The translations under genes and the position numbers were made by a program. Below the pieces are notes generated by a model, which saw only the letters and a list, made by a program, of their open reading frames with translations, ran no database searches and was not told where the DNA came from. Shown here piece after piece: positions 23,195-35,113 of a stretch of DNA of 64,000 bases. This DNA is from Archegozetes longisetosus (taxonomy: Eukaryota; Arthropoda; Arachnida; Sarcoptiformes; Trhypochthoniidae), in assembly GCA_018873245.2 (NCBI GenBank), contig JAEMBT020000007.1, positions 2,686,001 through 2,750,000 on the forward strand, written 5' to 3'. Position 1 is the stretch's first letter; each line of letters opens with the position of its first letter.

Positions 23195-23394
23195 TTTGAA
23201 TACTCATAACTCCACCCTCAGAAGAAATTTCGAGAATCTGTTTTTATATTCTTAACCAGTATACTTAGAAGAACATTTAGGAAAATTTGGTGAGCGTAGC
23301 TCAAAATTTTTTTGTGGGAGGAGCTTAGACTTTGTCAGAAGTGGGTGTGGCTTGAGACTTTTTTGCTTGTCAAGTGACACTGATGATAAATATA
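23195..23394. repeat. Third, isolated copy of the arm of the 21867-23174 element
   Basis: From AATACTCATAACTCC to TGACACTGATGATAAATATA the sequence repeats the right arm at about 22960-23135 in direct orientation with about 85% identity by eye. It stops where the next element starts. Confidence 0.75.
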
Positions 23395-24068
23395 TGAACG
23401 CCCCGATAATAAAAAAGCCTATCTCGAGTTAACCTCTTTTACGGATTTTGTTTTAAGCATTGAGCTCACATCATACTTTATTCATATAATAAAATTCAAT
23501 ATATGTTTCAATGGAAAAAAATTTATAAATAACCATGTTTAAAAAATTCTTGATTACAATAGAATTGAATGCTAATCAAATCTAACTTTAAGAGAATGCG
23601 CAATCAATTTGTGTTATGTTCATTATGAACAGTACAATATTGATCACTACATAACATCAAAGCATTGGTTTTTATTTATATCAATAAAGCATTAATCAAG
23701 TGTTTTATTAGGATTTTAAATGTTTAATTCAATCAATAATAAATTGATTCATTTATCTATAATAAGAGAACTCCATATAACTCTCGCAAAATAAGAGAAC
23801 TCCTCTTATTCTAATTAATTATTGGACTATTTGGATGTAAAAAAATAGAAAATTTTATATTGACCTTTTATCTCAATTTAATTGTAATTCTGAAGAATCA
23901 GATTATTCTGATGAATCTGATCTAGAATATGTTTAATTACACGTTACAAATAATAAATTTCATATTTAAGTTTCAATGAGTTTGATCTTGTAAGCATTTT
24001 TGAAACGCAACTTTAAGTGTGTTTACGTTTCAATGCTTTAAGGATAGGCATTATTATCGGGGCATTCA
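23395..24068. mobile_element. Non-autonomous TIR transposon with TA target duplication
   Basis: TGAACGCCCCGATAATA at the left and its near-complement TATTATCGGGGCATTCA at the right are flanked by TA. The interior is AT-rich. A short acidic open stretch (SEESDYSDESDLEYV) ends at about 23934. No transposase core is present. Confidence 0.8.
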
Positions 24069-25089
24069 TATGCTTTCTATTCAATATACTTAAACTATTT
24101 ATAAAATTTCTTGTAAAATCGTCTAAAATCTAAGTTTTTCTTCAGTAATTTGTAGCAAAATTATATAAGAGTTAGTATATTTGTGTTATTTTTGAACGAA
24201 GGAAAAAGTTCGAAAGCTAGGAAAGTTGGAAAAATAATCTTAGAAGGTTTAAAGTCCTCAATCTGTTCTCTACTAAAAAAATTTGGATCACAATATACTG
24301 GTATCTATATCTATTATGATTTTAAGTTTTTTCAAAGCTTAATCTGATTCACAGTATAAAAAATAAATTTAAACCTTAGAACTTATAAGTAGCATAAATA
24401 TGATGATCAAAGAAAGGATCCCATTTTAACATTCCATTAATGTTATGAATTGGTTTCAAATAAGTTTCGAGTTAGAAGATCTGTGATGACTCACGCACCT
24501 TTCGATTCAACCGCATAGTGTTTTATTTAAAAACTATTTGATTTTTCTCATTTACTCAGCCTAAGATACATCTTCAAACTGTCAGAAATTTTTCAATATT
24601 GAACTTCGAAATTTTACTGTGAGAAAGCTGTTTGAGATTCTACAAGATTTTTCGGAGAATGTTCATGAGTGGAATTGTATTTGAGTGGTCAATTTTAAAA
24701 ACGGGGATTTTTTTCAATCACAACTTTAATAAAAATTGTTTTCAGATTTTTCGCAATTTCAAGAATTTGCCTGAAGAAACTATTTTTTGTTTCAGCCGAT
24801 TATGCACTGGGCTGATAAACTTCTAAATTAAGTCTATAAAGCTGCTCCTCTTGAGGTAGCTTTTCATTATTGATTGACTTCTAGATAGACTAAAAATCAA
24901 CTAATTCTTCGCTTAATTAGAAAGAAAGGAATAAAACTTGGAAAAATACTTGAAACAACATTCAATTAGTTTTAAATTTATTTGCAGTAATAAATATGAA
25001 AATCATCTTACAAAAGTAATGAAGATTCTTTTTATAAAACTTTTTACACTTGATTGAGAGAAAATACATATTTACAGATGTTTTTGGCA
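24069..25089. other. Intergenic, 3' of the zinc-finger gene
   Basis: No supported gene or repeat. The ORF at 24632-24826 has no recognisable family and is Phe-rich, as expected of random AT-rich sequence. Confidence 0.4.
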
Positions 25090-27582
25090 CTATATCTTTT
25101 TGCTTTTTGGCTGTTTATTCTTAGCTCTACCCAAATCAATTACTATCTTATTATCAGTTAATAGATCGCTGTTTGACTCGAACGTTGATTCTTTCTTCCT
25201 CTTAACTGACTTTTTCATGACTTTCTTCTCATCAATAACTGAACCATCAAAACTAGACTCATGCTTAAGCCTAACGTGTCTAATAAGATCATCCTTTCGA
25301 GTAAACTTTGACTCGCAGCTCATGAAGTCACAAACAAACTGTTTTTTGGTCCCATGTGAAGCTCTCTTGTGTCTCAATAAAGTCGCAGATCTCGTAAAGG
25401 TCTGACCACAATTAGGATAGTCACAACTGAAAGGCCGATCGCCAGTGTGTCGACGCTTATGATAGCCTAGAAAAATATAAATAAAATTAAGTTTTCAGTT
25501 AATAGAACTTAATAAAATATTGAGAAAAATCATTGTTCACTGAAAGAGTTTAACTAACTGAGCTCGAAAGGGCTAAGAAAGCCTTTATCACAACCGGGCC
25601 ATTCGCACTTATGCGGCCGATCGCCTGCATGACAGGCACGCATGTGGTTACGTAGGTTCTTCATTGTCTTGAACTTCCAGTCACATTCTGGCCAATCACA
25701 TGAGAACGCTTTTGCACTCGAATGTGTCAGTTTGTGCTCGCGATATTGCGTCGGATCACTACAGCTAATGGTTAAAAAACGAGGTAATATTGAGAGAAAA
25801 GTGTTAGATTGAATTGTCAAATGGTTTTCATATACTTGATTACCAGTATTGACAGCCATCAAAGTCGCATTTAAATGGTTTTTCTCCCGTATGAATGCGA
25901 TAATGTTTAACATAGTTTCCTTTGATATTAGTCCTATATTGACATTCGTTCCAATCGCACTTAAATCGTTTATCGTTTGGATGTTGAGATTCAACTAATT
26001 AGGAAAATAAAGATATTCATCAAAAATTAATGAAAGTTTTAATTATGAAAATATCAACCAATTTATTTCTATTGAAAAAACTTTTGAGTCTAATTTTATG
26101 GAAGACTTGAATCACATTGACTTTAAAGAAGAAATGTTTTAAATTTAGATCTGGATTTTTGAGTTGTTAATAATTTTGCAGTCTCTTCATGTTTAAGATT
26201 GCTTTGCATTTTAACTTTAAGTTTACAAGAAAGTTTCCTCTCATTTCTCGACTTCAAAATCTGAAACAGAATTTGAGTGTCATACCAGAAGACATTACAA
26301 GAAGGAAATAACTACTTTTATAAGTAGTCTTAATGTCAAAAAATACTTTGCGTCATTTTAAATTTGTCAACGCAAGTTTCCTCAATCCCATCTTTACTTT
26401 GATTTTGATTACCTTCACTATCAATAAAGTCTTAATTGTTATAAGCATTTCTAAACGAGGAGTTCCCAAAATTTTTGTTTTGACTTCTTTTAAGTCTTAA
26501 AACTTTTTGCGGTCCCAAACAAAATGTTTTATTTGATGACTTCGTTAATAAATTTTGTATTACTAAAAGTAATTTTCAATGTGATATATATGCTTGTTTA
26601 TTCTCATATAAAATATATTAAATTTAAATTTGAAATTATAATCCGAAAGATGCTTGGGAATAGTTGTATTATCGTAACTCCCAAAAAAAGCTCTCCCGAC
26701 CCCTACATTTTGAATCTCTGATCTAAACCATTGCAATGACTCAAGAAACTCATGTCTAATAATTTGTACATAAGTAGTAAAATTTACAACTTTTACTCAG
26801 GCTCAGATATATTGCGTAAAGATTTTTGAGACTAAAGCAAGGAAATAATTAAACTTTTGACTAACAAACAAGGCGATTAACTAATAACTGCATCCAATCA
26901 AACTTAATGAAAATCAAATACTATCTACTAAATAACAATTACCTCAGAAATGACAGCATTTTAAAGCATACTAAAATGTAAAATTGATCAGACTCTTACC
27001 TTTAACTTTCTTAAGACAATTTTTATGAATTGCATCAATATTTTTATTCTTATTATCACTAAAAATAGCCAAAGAATCACTTGAATCCTTCTCAGTGCTA
27101 TTAATCAGTTGCCTATGATTGGCATCAAAACTATTATCCAGATAATTGTCACATTGGCTATCAGTAGTTATAAAACTATTTTCTTGTCTGAGACTATGAT
27201 TGTTTGCGTCAATAACTAAACTTTGATTACTATGAAAACTTTTATTAACTAAACTACTAGTAGAAAACTCGTGGTTATCATCATTGAACTCCAGCTCATT
27301 CGACTGACACTTTAAATGGCAATATTGTTCGTCCCAGAAATTCAAATCTCTGTCAAATGGTAGAAACTGTTCGTTGATATTGAGATTTCTATTGAAAAGC
27401 AATAATTTTTGCTCTAAATTGAATTTAATGTTTTCCAAAGCATTGACCAGTCGCTTAAGTATTTGATTACAATTTATGAGTGATTCATTTTCAGCTTCTA
27501 GTTCAGTGTTGTTAGCTTGTAATTCATGGCATTTGTTCTTCAACTCCTCGTATGATTCTGACTCTATTAACACACAATTCAT
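25090..27582 (-). CDS. C2H2 zinc-finger protein with N-terminal coiled coil, four exons
   Basis: Probable nuclear DNA- or RNA-binding regulator. Exons (minus strand) are 27582-27000, 25994-25844, 25764-25559 and 25466-25090. All have GT-AG borders with matching phases, giving 438 residues. Residues 1-60 form a coiled coil (SYEELKNKCHELQANNTELE). Residues 80-190 are Asn/Ser-rich and probably disordered. Six fingers follow, of the C-x4-C-x12-H-x3/4-H type, with TFIIIA-like double aromatic starts (CDWNEC, CDFDGC, CDWPEC, CEWPGC, CDYPNC, then CDFMSC). Two introns cut fingers at the correct codon. This confirms the model, since any other acceptor breaks the C-to-H spacing. The tail is basic (KKSVKRKKE, PKSKK) and likely holds nuclear localisation signals. 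I cannot name an orthologue. Confidence 0.88.
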
Positions 27583-28082
27583 TATTTGAATCCAATTGAA
27601 GAATAGTTAGTAATTTTCATGGTTAAATTTTTCAATTTTTTCATAGCATAAGAAATGTATATTTGTTTCATAAACAAACTTATCTAATAAACAATTGGGT
27701 AGTTTTTCTCGAAAAATGGCATAACTAATCATTTAGATAGTGTTTACTTAAGCTGTTTTTCCTTAAACTATTTTGTTGTTATCTGCGCCACAATAAATGA
27801 CGTTTACCAAGGTTTATAGTACAAGTTTTGAAACAGTTTAGCCAAGTTTTTCAGTACTAGTTCAAAATAATTGATTGAAAAGCTTTTAATTATTCACTTT
27901 TAATCTCATATAGAGTAGATAGATCAATTTATTACAAAGAGACAAAGTTATTTCAAAGTTGAAGTTAGGTCACATTTTTTACATTTTCAGTTATTTCTCA
28001 AGATTCTCAGTTACTTAGGATTAGGACTGGCAAAAGTTTTCAATTGTTTTATTGATTTTGTTATATTCTTAATTGAATATAT
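27583..28082. other. Intergenic upstream of the zinc-finger gene
   Basis: AT-rich with no clear gene. It should contain the promoter of the minus-strand zinc-finger gene. Confidence 0.4.
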
Positions 28083-28224
28083 AAAACATGGATACCATCA
28101 CAAATACAATCAGAAGTGGATTGAATGTGACCTGGCATTTCTGGTTACTAGAAATAATGAAGACGTTCAGGATGAAAAGTTGAAATGAAATATCTAGATT
28201 TATAATCAAATTAGAGATGAATCC
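28083..28224 (+). pseudogene. Broken copy of IMP3 exon 3
   Basis: AAACATGGATACCATCACAA onward aligns with the last IMP3 exon. The conserved core LAFLVTRNNED is kept, while the [10 protein letters not shown] part is degraded. A stop follows at DEKLK* and another soon after. The sequence before it (TTGTTTTATTGATTTTGTTA) resembles the IMP3 intron, so this looks like a genomic duplication rather than a processed retrocopy. Confidence 0.75.
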
Positions 28225-28449
28225 ATTAGTTGCTGTTTCAGTCTTTTTTATAACTGGTTGCTCGAAAATATACTTAAAAATGAAACATGTTCCTCCGAAA
28301 TAACGTTAAAGTTTATTATTCAATAAAAATATCTATCAACATTTTTTATCAAATATTTGCTTTATGAACAACTTGATGAATAAGCAAATTTATAAAAGCT
28401 TCATAAATGTCTTCAAATATAATTATAATATAACATATTTTTCTATTCA

Positions 28450-29580
28450 CTAATGTTTGTCACATTTGTGTCTTTTTCTACTGTTACTCCTGCGTCTTTC
28501 TCTATCTTCAGTCTCTCTTTTACGATCTCTTTCGCCACTATTTCGATGTCTTGTTCTACTCCGACTTCTTGATCGAGATCTACGGCTGTGACGACTCTTC
28601 AAAGCTGTGTAACCATTGCTCGAGTTCTTGTAATCGTTATCATTTTTCTGAAAATAGATAATTAAGTATTAAAACCTTTAGTAAAAGAAAAATAGTTTTA
28701 GAAGCTTTTGACAAGTTTTATTTAAATAAGTAGTGAAAAAATAGATAAAAGCATTAAAAACTTGAGTAAAAGTAAAAGTAGTTTAAAATTAAATATTTTC
28801 TCATTTAACTATGTAAATAAGTAGTCATTGAATAAAAATTCAAAAACAATTTAAATAAAAGCAAAAGTAAATGCATTTTTAAAAAATGCTAAAATTGACA
28901 ACAAATAAGAGATTAAAATATAAATAACCAAATACCTTATAATGATCGAGACCAGAACCATGACTAATGTAGCCATGAGAAGTATTTGTGCTCTTATCAC
29001 AAAACTCTTTAACGCTTGAATCTAGATTTTTGCCAACTTTTTCATCATTAGTTCGACTGTCAGTACTATTATTACGACCAATGTTATCGTGAAAACTGTT
29101 ATCGCTTCTGTTATTTAAACGCTTAAAAACAATGAGATCATAGCTTTCTCTCAATTCAGAAATTTCTCTCTTTTTTCTTTCGATCTCAGCCTTTGCTGTT
29201 TTATAAAGCGATGAAATATTAGTCCTGAGTATAAAAAGTTGCTTATCTTTTTTCGCCAACTCTTCCCTTAATTGTTGGTTTAATTTAAATAACTCTTTAT
29301 TTTGGTTGTCAGTGTTGGCTAAACTTTTCTCCAAAATGGATAATTCGCTTAGTATTAAGTCATTTTCTTCTTTACTATTATTATTATTATTATTATTATT
29401 ATTTTCAGTACTAAAAGTTTCGGAAAGCTTTTTGTTGTTTTCGAAGCATTTGTTTTGCGTTTGACTTGAATCGCAACCAACTAAATCGTTACTATCTTCA
29501 AAATTGTTATCATTTTTGTCTTCGAGATCGGCGTAGATATCAAAATCGTCGTTATCTTCAATTTTATCGGTCATTATCAT
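28450..29580 (-). CDS. FLASH/CASP8AP2-like coiled-coil protein with RS tail, two exons
   Basis: Exons are 29580-28936 and 28647-28450, joined at AAG|GTATTT and TTTTCAG| in phase 0, giving 280 residues. The start DDFDIYADLEDK and the segment NISSLYKTAKAEIERKKREI, next to a long coiled coil at about residues 75-150, resemble the N-terminus of FLASH (CASP8AP2). That region binds Lsm11 in histone pre-mRNA processing. An Asn run at about residues 60-68 comes from an ATT microsatellite. The second exon is a short Arg/Ser domain (SRRSRSRSRSR, then GERDRKRETEDRERRRS). An RS tail is more typical of splicing proteins, and vertebrate FLASH is far longer. It could therefore be a reduced FLASH or an unrelated RS protein with a similar coiled coil. 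Confidence 0.72.
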
Positions 29581-30613
29581 CTGTAAAACTTTACTCTTTT
29601 AATTGAATGATAGTATAACAAAAATCTAAATACAATCAAAACATCTTTATTTTGTTTTTCAAACTGTTATCCAATTTTTAGGGACTTTTCCTATATATTC
29701 AATTGTTATTGCAATGCATTCCGTACCTTTTCAGAGTATTAAAATCTAAATTACAGTTCAGGCTATTTACAGCTTTTTATGAGATTAGATGAGTATCTGA
29801 ATGAATTTCTTTATTCTTTCAAAAGTGAAAATCTTGTGAACGCTTAAACTATTTTTTAAAAGTCAAATGTGTTTAAATCTGAAGCTTTTTTCTGCTGAAG
29901 AATTAGATGAAATAATGAATAGGTTCTAGTTCAAGTTATACGCTATTATAATGAGAGTATTTTATTTAGACCACTATTGAGATCCTTGAAATATTTGTGA
30001 TGTTTGAAGGAGTGGTTGAAAGTTACTAAATTCAATTAAAGTATGGAGTATTACAGACCTTTATCATTACTTTTACTAATGAATATCTATAAAGTTATAG
30101 AGATTTAAATCAAAGTTTATATTATTTTATGGTTTTATATAGCATTAGGTAAAAAACAAGCAACTTTTTACTCTTATGGAAATAACTTTATAAAAAATCT
30201 CACAAATATTGAGCCAGATAATTATGAAATTAACAATTTTTATTAATTAAAATAGAAACAAATTATAACTAAGAATTTTGATAACATACAACGCAATTAA
30301 ATGGCAATATACTTTAGTACAAGTAATACTTAGTAAAAACTTGAGATACAGTTCAAACTATTTTCAACAAAATCTCCAAATATTTTTAGCTCTTATTGAA
30401 AATGTTTTAGTAAAAATAAAGTATATGGTATTCATTCATTTTTATTCAATTTGTAAGATTCAATCGCGTTTAAAAAATTAAAGTTTTTTATTCAACAAAA
30501 TTAGTTATTAATGATAATAAAACTATGAAATATTTTTGACCAATAAATTTTGGTGTACTATATCATGAATTCGAAGATTGAACCTAAAAGTTTTTAGGTT
30601 TTGCGAACGACTA
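29581..30613. other. Intergenic
   Basis: AT-rich sequence between two minus-strand genes. The 67-codon ORF at 30278-30481 has no family resemblance. No repeat was recognised. Confidence 0.4.
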
Positions 30614-30916
30614 CTAGTCAGAACAGTCACAATCGCAATCACAATCACCGCAGTCGCAGTCACAATCACCACAATCGCAGTCACAATCACCACAATCGCA
30701 GTCACAGCCGTCACAACAGTCCTTACACGAACAACAAAATATAAGGTCCAACAGACCACAATCACAATCGCAGTCATTACCACTACTATGATCACAACAG
30801 CCGTCGTTTCTTTTCTTCTTATTCACATTTTCATCAATATCTTCGTTAACAGCACTAATGATAACTTCAGGTCTGGGTTGTTCTGTGATTATCGCGTCTG
30901 GTATCGAGTTTGACAT
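30614..30916 (-). CDS. Small Cys-Asp repeat protein
   Basis: ATG at 30916 opens exactly 100 residues. The N-terminal 40 are ordinary (MSNSIPDAIITEQPRPEVII, acidic, then KKKRND). The rest has about 30 cysteines: CCDH, DCDCDCG, a hydrophobic LLDLIFCCSCKDCC step, then GDCDCDC repeats to the end (CDCSD). The repeats come from a tandem array of about 20-21 bases on the DNA. There is no signal peptide. The composition resembles a cytosolic metal-binding protein, or loosely the I-mfa (MDFI) C-terminus (CD-x-GLLD then CC-x-C). Either is a guess. The opposite-strand ORFs are shadows. Confidence 0.65.
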   Translation of the reverse strand: MSNSIPDAIITEQPRPEVIISAVNEDIDENVNKKKRNDGCCDHSSGNDCDCDCGLLDLIFCCSCKDCCDGCDCDCGDCDCDCGDCDCDCGDCDCDCDCSD

Positions 30917-31773
30917 CTTTGAAACTTTTATGACTACAAATTATTGTAAACGTTTTCTAAGGTTTTGTTTCTTATAGCTTCTAAGATCTGAAAATTTTCT
31001 ATTTCAACAATTAGAGTAAATGAATATTAGATGTCTTAATAATAAAGGAAAAACCAATTTCAAAACTCTGTTGCCATAAATATTGTGAGATAAAAAAGTT
31101 TCTAATGTGTTGAGTAATAAAAAGCGTTAGAGAAAATCTCTGTCCTTGTAAAGCATTCCTAAAAAAATGCAGTGCGCACTAACTCGATTTTATTTATCAT
31201 AAGCTTGTTTTCTATGAACTCTTAAAGGTTGTAAATTGAATAAGTTCTGACTTTTTAAATCTAAAAATATCTCTGAGGTTTCATTTTGATCATTAAAATT
31301 TAAAGTTAAGCGTACTCAAAGTTTGAAAGACTTTGCAGAAACTTGTAAAAGTCAATGAATACAGAGAACAATGAATATTGATCAAACAGTTGACAAACTA
31401 TGACACAAAGTTTTCAATGCATTTTGTCTAATAATAGTCAAATACGGCCTGAATAAAGGCAATGATTTCAGATGAAATTATACGAAGGAAGTATTACCAT
31501 AAATGATATAGTGTCAAATATGATGAACTAAATCATAAACAAAGACACTTTCATTGTTTAGCCAAATAACTTCAAACAAATTATTCGATCAGATATTTTT
31601 AAGTAATATCGAATAGTTTGCAATTTTTCTTAAACAATTTTTTTAAGACCGCAAAAATAGAAGTACTTTTCAGGAAAAATTTTTCGAATAACCAATACTC
31701 TAAAAACTGTAATTTCATGCACTAAAACATAAAATGTCTAAAGTAGTGCATAACAAATGCTTTTGGTGGTAAG
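30917..31773. other. Intergenic before the hAT element
   Basis: No supported feature. Confidence 0.4.
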
Positions 31774-34504
31774 TAATGTTGCGTGTTTTTAGACTTTGGA
31801 CTTAAGACTATTTCTAAAGTTTATAAAAAAATTTTAGACCATGTCTAAAGTCTAAGTCTAAAGTCTAAACGTATTCTAAAGTCTAAGTCTGAAGTCTTAA
31901 ACTAGTTTAGACTTTTAGACCTCAACAAAAAAGATTTTAAAGTAACAACTTTCTGAGAAATTTGATATATTCAATTGTCATAAAATGAAAAGATAGTATC
32001 TTTTATTTATTTAACACGATGTTTTCAACTTTTTGTTGCAATAGTTCAATGAATGGGCCATAGAGACCATTTTAAACTTATTGTAGTCATCAATAAGTTA
32101 TAACTTGAAAAGAACTTCAAAATAGATTCAGAGTATGAAGCTGTAGTTTTAGAAAGTGATGAACAGAGTCTATATTTAATAGGGCTAAAAAATTGTAAAA
32201 TTGGTAGGATTAATGAACTTAAAAGAGGAAAAAATAGGACTTAAAAATAGGACTCAAAAATTCAATCTCATTCAATTTTAAGGCATAAGACTTATCAAAT
32301 GTTTATTAATTGTTCTTTTACATTAAATAGTCATTAAAAGAAATAACATTTAAATGTTCTATCGTTTTTGTAGTCATATTTTGACGTTTATCTGAAAGAA
32401 TATCTTTATATAATGAAAAAGAGCGCTCAACATCTACTGAAACTAATGGAGCGAATCTCGTGTTATATCTGAATTCATAGTCATTTTCTCCATCCATAAA
32501 CGTTTTCAAATCCGGATTCTTAAGCAAAGATTTTTCGAGTTTCGCTAATGAACTTCCACTGAGCTGATCTTTCACTGATTCTATGATCTCTAATTGTTTA
32601 CAAGATTTCAATCCTTGATTTTGTAATTCAGAAATAGCTTCAGTTAAAAAACTCATTCGTCTTATTTCAATCAAACTGTTTTCCAAAGTATTGCTTTTAA
32701 CTAAATCTTTAGCCGAAGCTATGACTTTACTTGAATCGACCAATTCTGTGATAAATTCTTTAATTTTTGCGTAATTCTCGGCATAATAGAAGGCAGCATT
32801 CAGCCAAGTGTCCCACCAAGTGAGCACAGGTTTAACAGGCAATGAGAGGCCAGTCTTCTGTTGAAACTGGTATTCTCTTAGAGGAGACTTAACCATAATT
32901 TGCTTAAAGAAAGAAATCAGAGAATTAATCTCTTTGTGTTCTTCAGCTACTTTCAGACTGACTCTATGGAGAGCGTGTGCCAAACATGTTATATGATGTA
33001 ACTTTGGAAAAAAGCATTTTAAATTCTTCATTGCTTTGACCATATATAAAGCTTGATCTGAAATTATAAGCCAAACCCGATCATAATGAATGCCTTTAGG
33101 CCAAATTATTCCTAATGAGTCCATAATACACTGAGAAATAGTTTTGTTATTAGTTTGATCAATAAATGCTGTCATAATAAGCATTGCTTTAGATTTTTCG
33201 CCATTAAGAGATCCAACTAAAACATTGACAACATATCGATTTTTCTTGTCGGTTGTTTCGTCAACCATTAAGTAGATCGCAGAATTGCCTAAAATTTCTC
33301 TTATTTTGATTATAAAATTTTCATAAATTTTTGAGACAGTTGTTTCTCAATGTAGAAGGCTTAGGATTGTCTCGATTAGTGTATTTCTGTAAAAATTGTC
33401 TTAACCATGGATGATTTAACTTCTCTAATGTAATATTAGCTTCAATGAAAGCTTTTGTCATACCAGCAAAATATTCATTTTTGAAGTTATTCAATTCTGA
33501 TTTTTGAAAAGATTTCTCAATGAATTCTTGAGCAGTACCATCCATTTTATCCCTCTTTTCCTGATGTTTTTTAGTCTTGAAATGATGATTGACGTTATAA
33601 TTTCCGTGTTTATGAGTGAATGATATTTCACTAACACACAATTTACACATTAATTTCACGCCAACTATTTCTAATTCTTTCGGATATTTTCTAACAATCA
33701 TGTTTAGTTTTGATTTTATAGATGTTTTATCTTTAGGCATAATTAATGATTTAATTTGAGTTAATTATATTCAACAACGATCAGTTAGATAAAACCTATT
33801 TTTGAATGATTAAAATCAAAATTAGATCTATACTCAAACTGTAAAAACTAACTAAAGACGCAGATTGACCACAACAGCTGCCGTGATATTTAGTCAAGCT
33901 GTTATTATCAGTCAAAACCACTACTTAATCCTTATTGCCTGAAAAATGCGAAATACTTTAATCAGGTTTTATTTCTAAGAAAATGAACAAAAGCTTTCAC
34001 TTGAATTTTTGAGTCAAATACTGGAAAGTTTGATTTATAGGGATTAAGTAGGATTAATAGGTAAAATAGGACTCATTCGCCAAAAGTTGGGCTTATGGGA
34101 ATATTAACATAGTCTCATTTCGTTAATAATCATATAATCGGTGCTCGTTTCAATACTTCCAATGTTTTATGCAATTGAGAAAAAAGTAGGGTTTCCAATT
34201 AAATAGAGACTTTGGTGATGAGTGTTGAAAAACCTCAAAGAAAGTCATGCAAATGGGATCATTTTGAAAAATTGAGTGAAAAAAGAGTAGAATGTAAGTT
34301 TTTAAAGATTTCAGTGAAAAAACAGGAATCGATTCCCTTTGATATCATCAAAAATCACAAATTATTAAAATTTTTTGGGTCTAAAAGTCTAATCTAAGTC
34401 TAAAGCTTTATATTAAGTCTAAGTCTAAAGTCTAAAAGATCTTTTAGACGAGAGGTCTAAAGTCTAGAGCATTAGAAACCAAATCTAGACTTTGCGCAGC
34501 ATTA
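31774..34504 (-). mobile_element. CGGBP1-type hAT transposon, complete outline
   Basis: The element starts TAATGTTGCG and ends CGCAGCATTA. It is flanked by GTGGTAAG (31766-31773) and GTGGTAAA (34505-34512), an 8-bp target duplication with one mismatch. Just inside each end is a cluster of AGTCTAA/TTAGACT units (about 31791-31920 and 34378-34490), which fit subterminal transposase-binding sites. TAGGACT motifs recur near 32200 and 34070. The total length is 2731 bases. Confidence 0.9.
32318..33740 (-). pseudogene. hAT transposase with BED/CGGBP1-like finger, one frameshift
   Basis: The N-terminal part (33740-33321) has a CKLC/HHFKTKKH zinc finger of the CGGBP1/BED type. The main part (33268-32318) begins MVDETTDKKNRYVVNVLVG and then has SDQALYMVKAMKNLKCFFP, LAHALHRV, WWDTWLNAAFYYAEN and a C-terminal dimerisation-like end FAPLVSVDVERSFSLYKDIL. 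The two parts are separated by one frameshift at about 33270-33320. No other break is visible, so the element was active recently in evolutionary terms. Catalytic DDE residues were not assigned one by one. Confidence 0.87.
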
Positions 34505-34670
34505 GTGGTAAATGTAATAAATACAATAGACACATTTTATGAATAGTGCTTAATATTGTTGAATAATTATTTGTAATAGTTGCGATTTAATTGATTTAAA
34601 TATTAATAGTTATAATATAATCGAACGCTTATTGGTTGAAAGTTTTCGTTGAATAGAAAGTAAGTTTTTT

Positions 34671-34820
34671 AAAAATGAAGATAAACTCCCCCGGTTTTAT
34701 AAAAATTTGTTAAAATCATAAAATCACAATTGAAGAAAAAATTATAAAGGAAAAATCGAGTTTACATGAAATTTTAAATTTATTTAATTATTAATTATTA
34801 ATTGATATGCCTTTCACTAT

Positions 34821-34891
<71 letters not shown>

Positions 34892-35075
34892 TTATAAAAT
34901 TGAGGGCACAGGGACGAAAGAGATCGGCAATTATGAGAGAAGTTGGTAAGTATTGACAGTAAATTATGAATATTTTATTAATATTTTTTTTAGGCATTAG
35001 TGAAACAACTTTTATCGAATGGAGTCGTATCGATGACGAGGAAGAACAGTTTTCCTCTCATAATTGCCGATCTCT

Positions 35076-35113
<38 letters not shown>

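Noticed and set aside
28347..28440. Possible additional exon after the IMP3-like fragment
   Set aside because: No open frame and no splice signals. The sequence is AT-rich only.
30523..30913. Val/Thr/Ile-rich ORFs overlapping the Cys-Asp gene
   Set aside because: They are other-frame readings of the 20-21-base tandem repeat. Only the frame at 30614-30916 has an ATG start, a distinct N-terminus and a stop in context.
34791..34997. Ser-Leu repeat ORF
   Set aside because: Translation of the (AG)n tract in the foldback.
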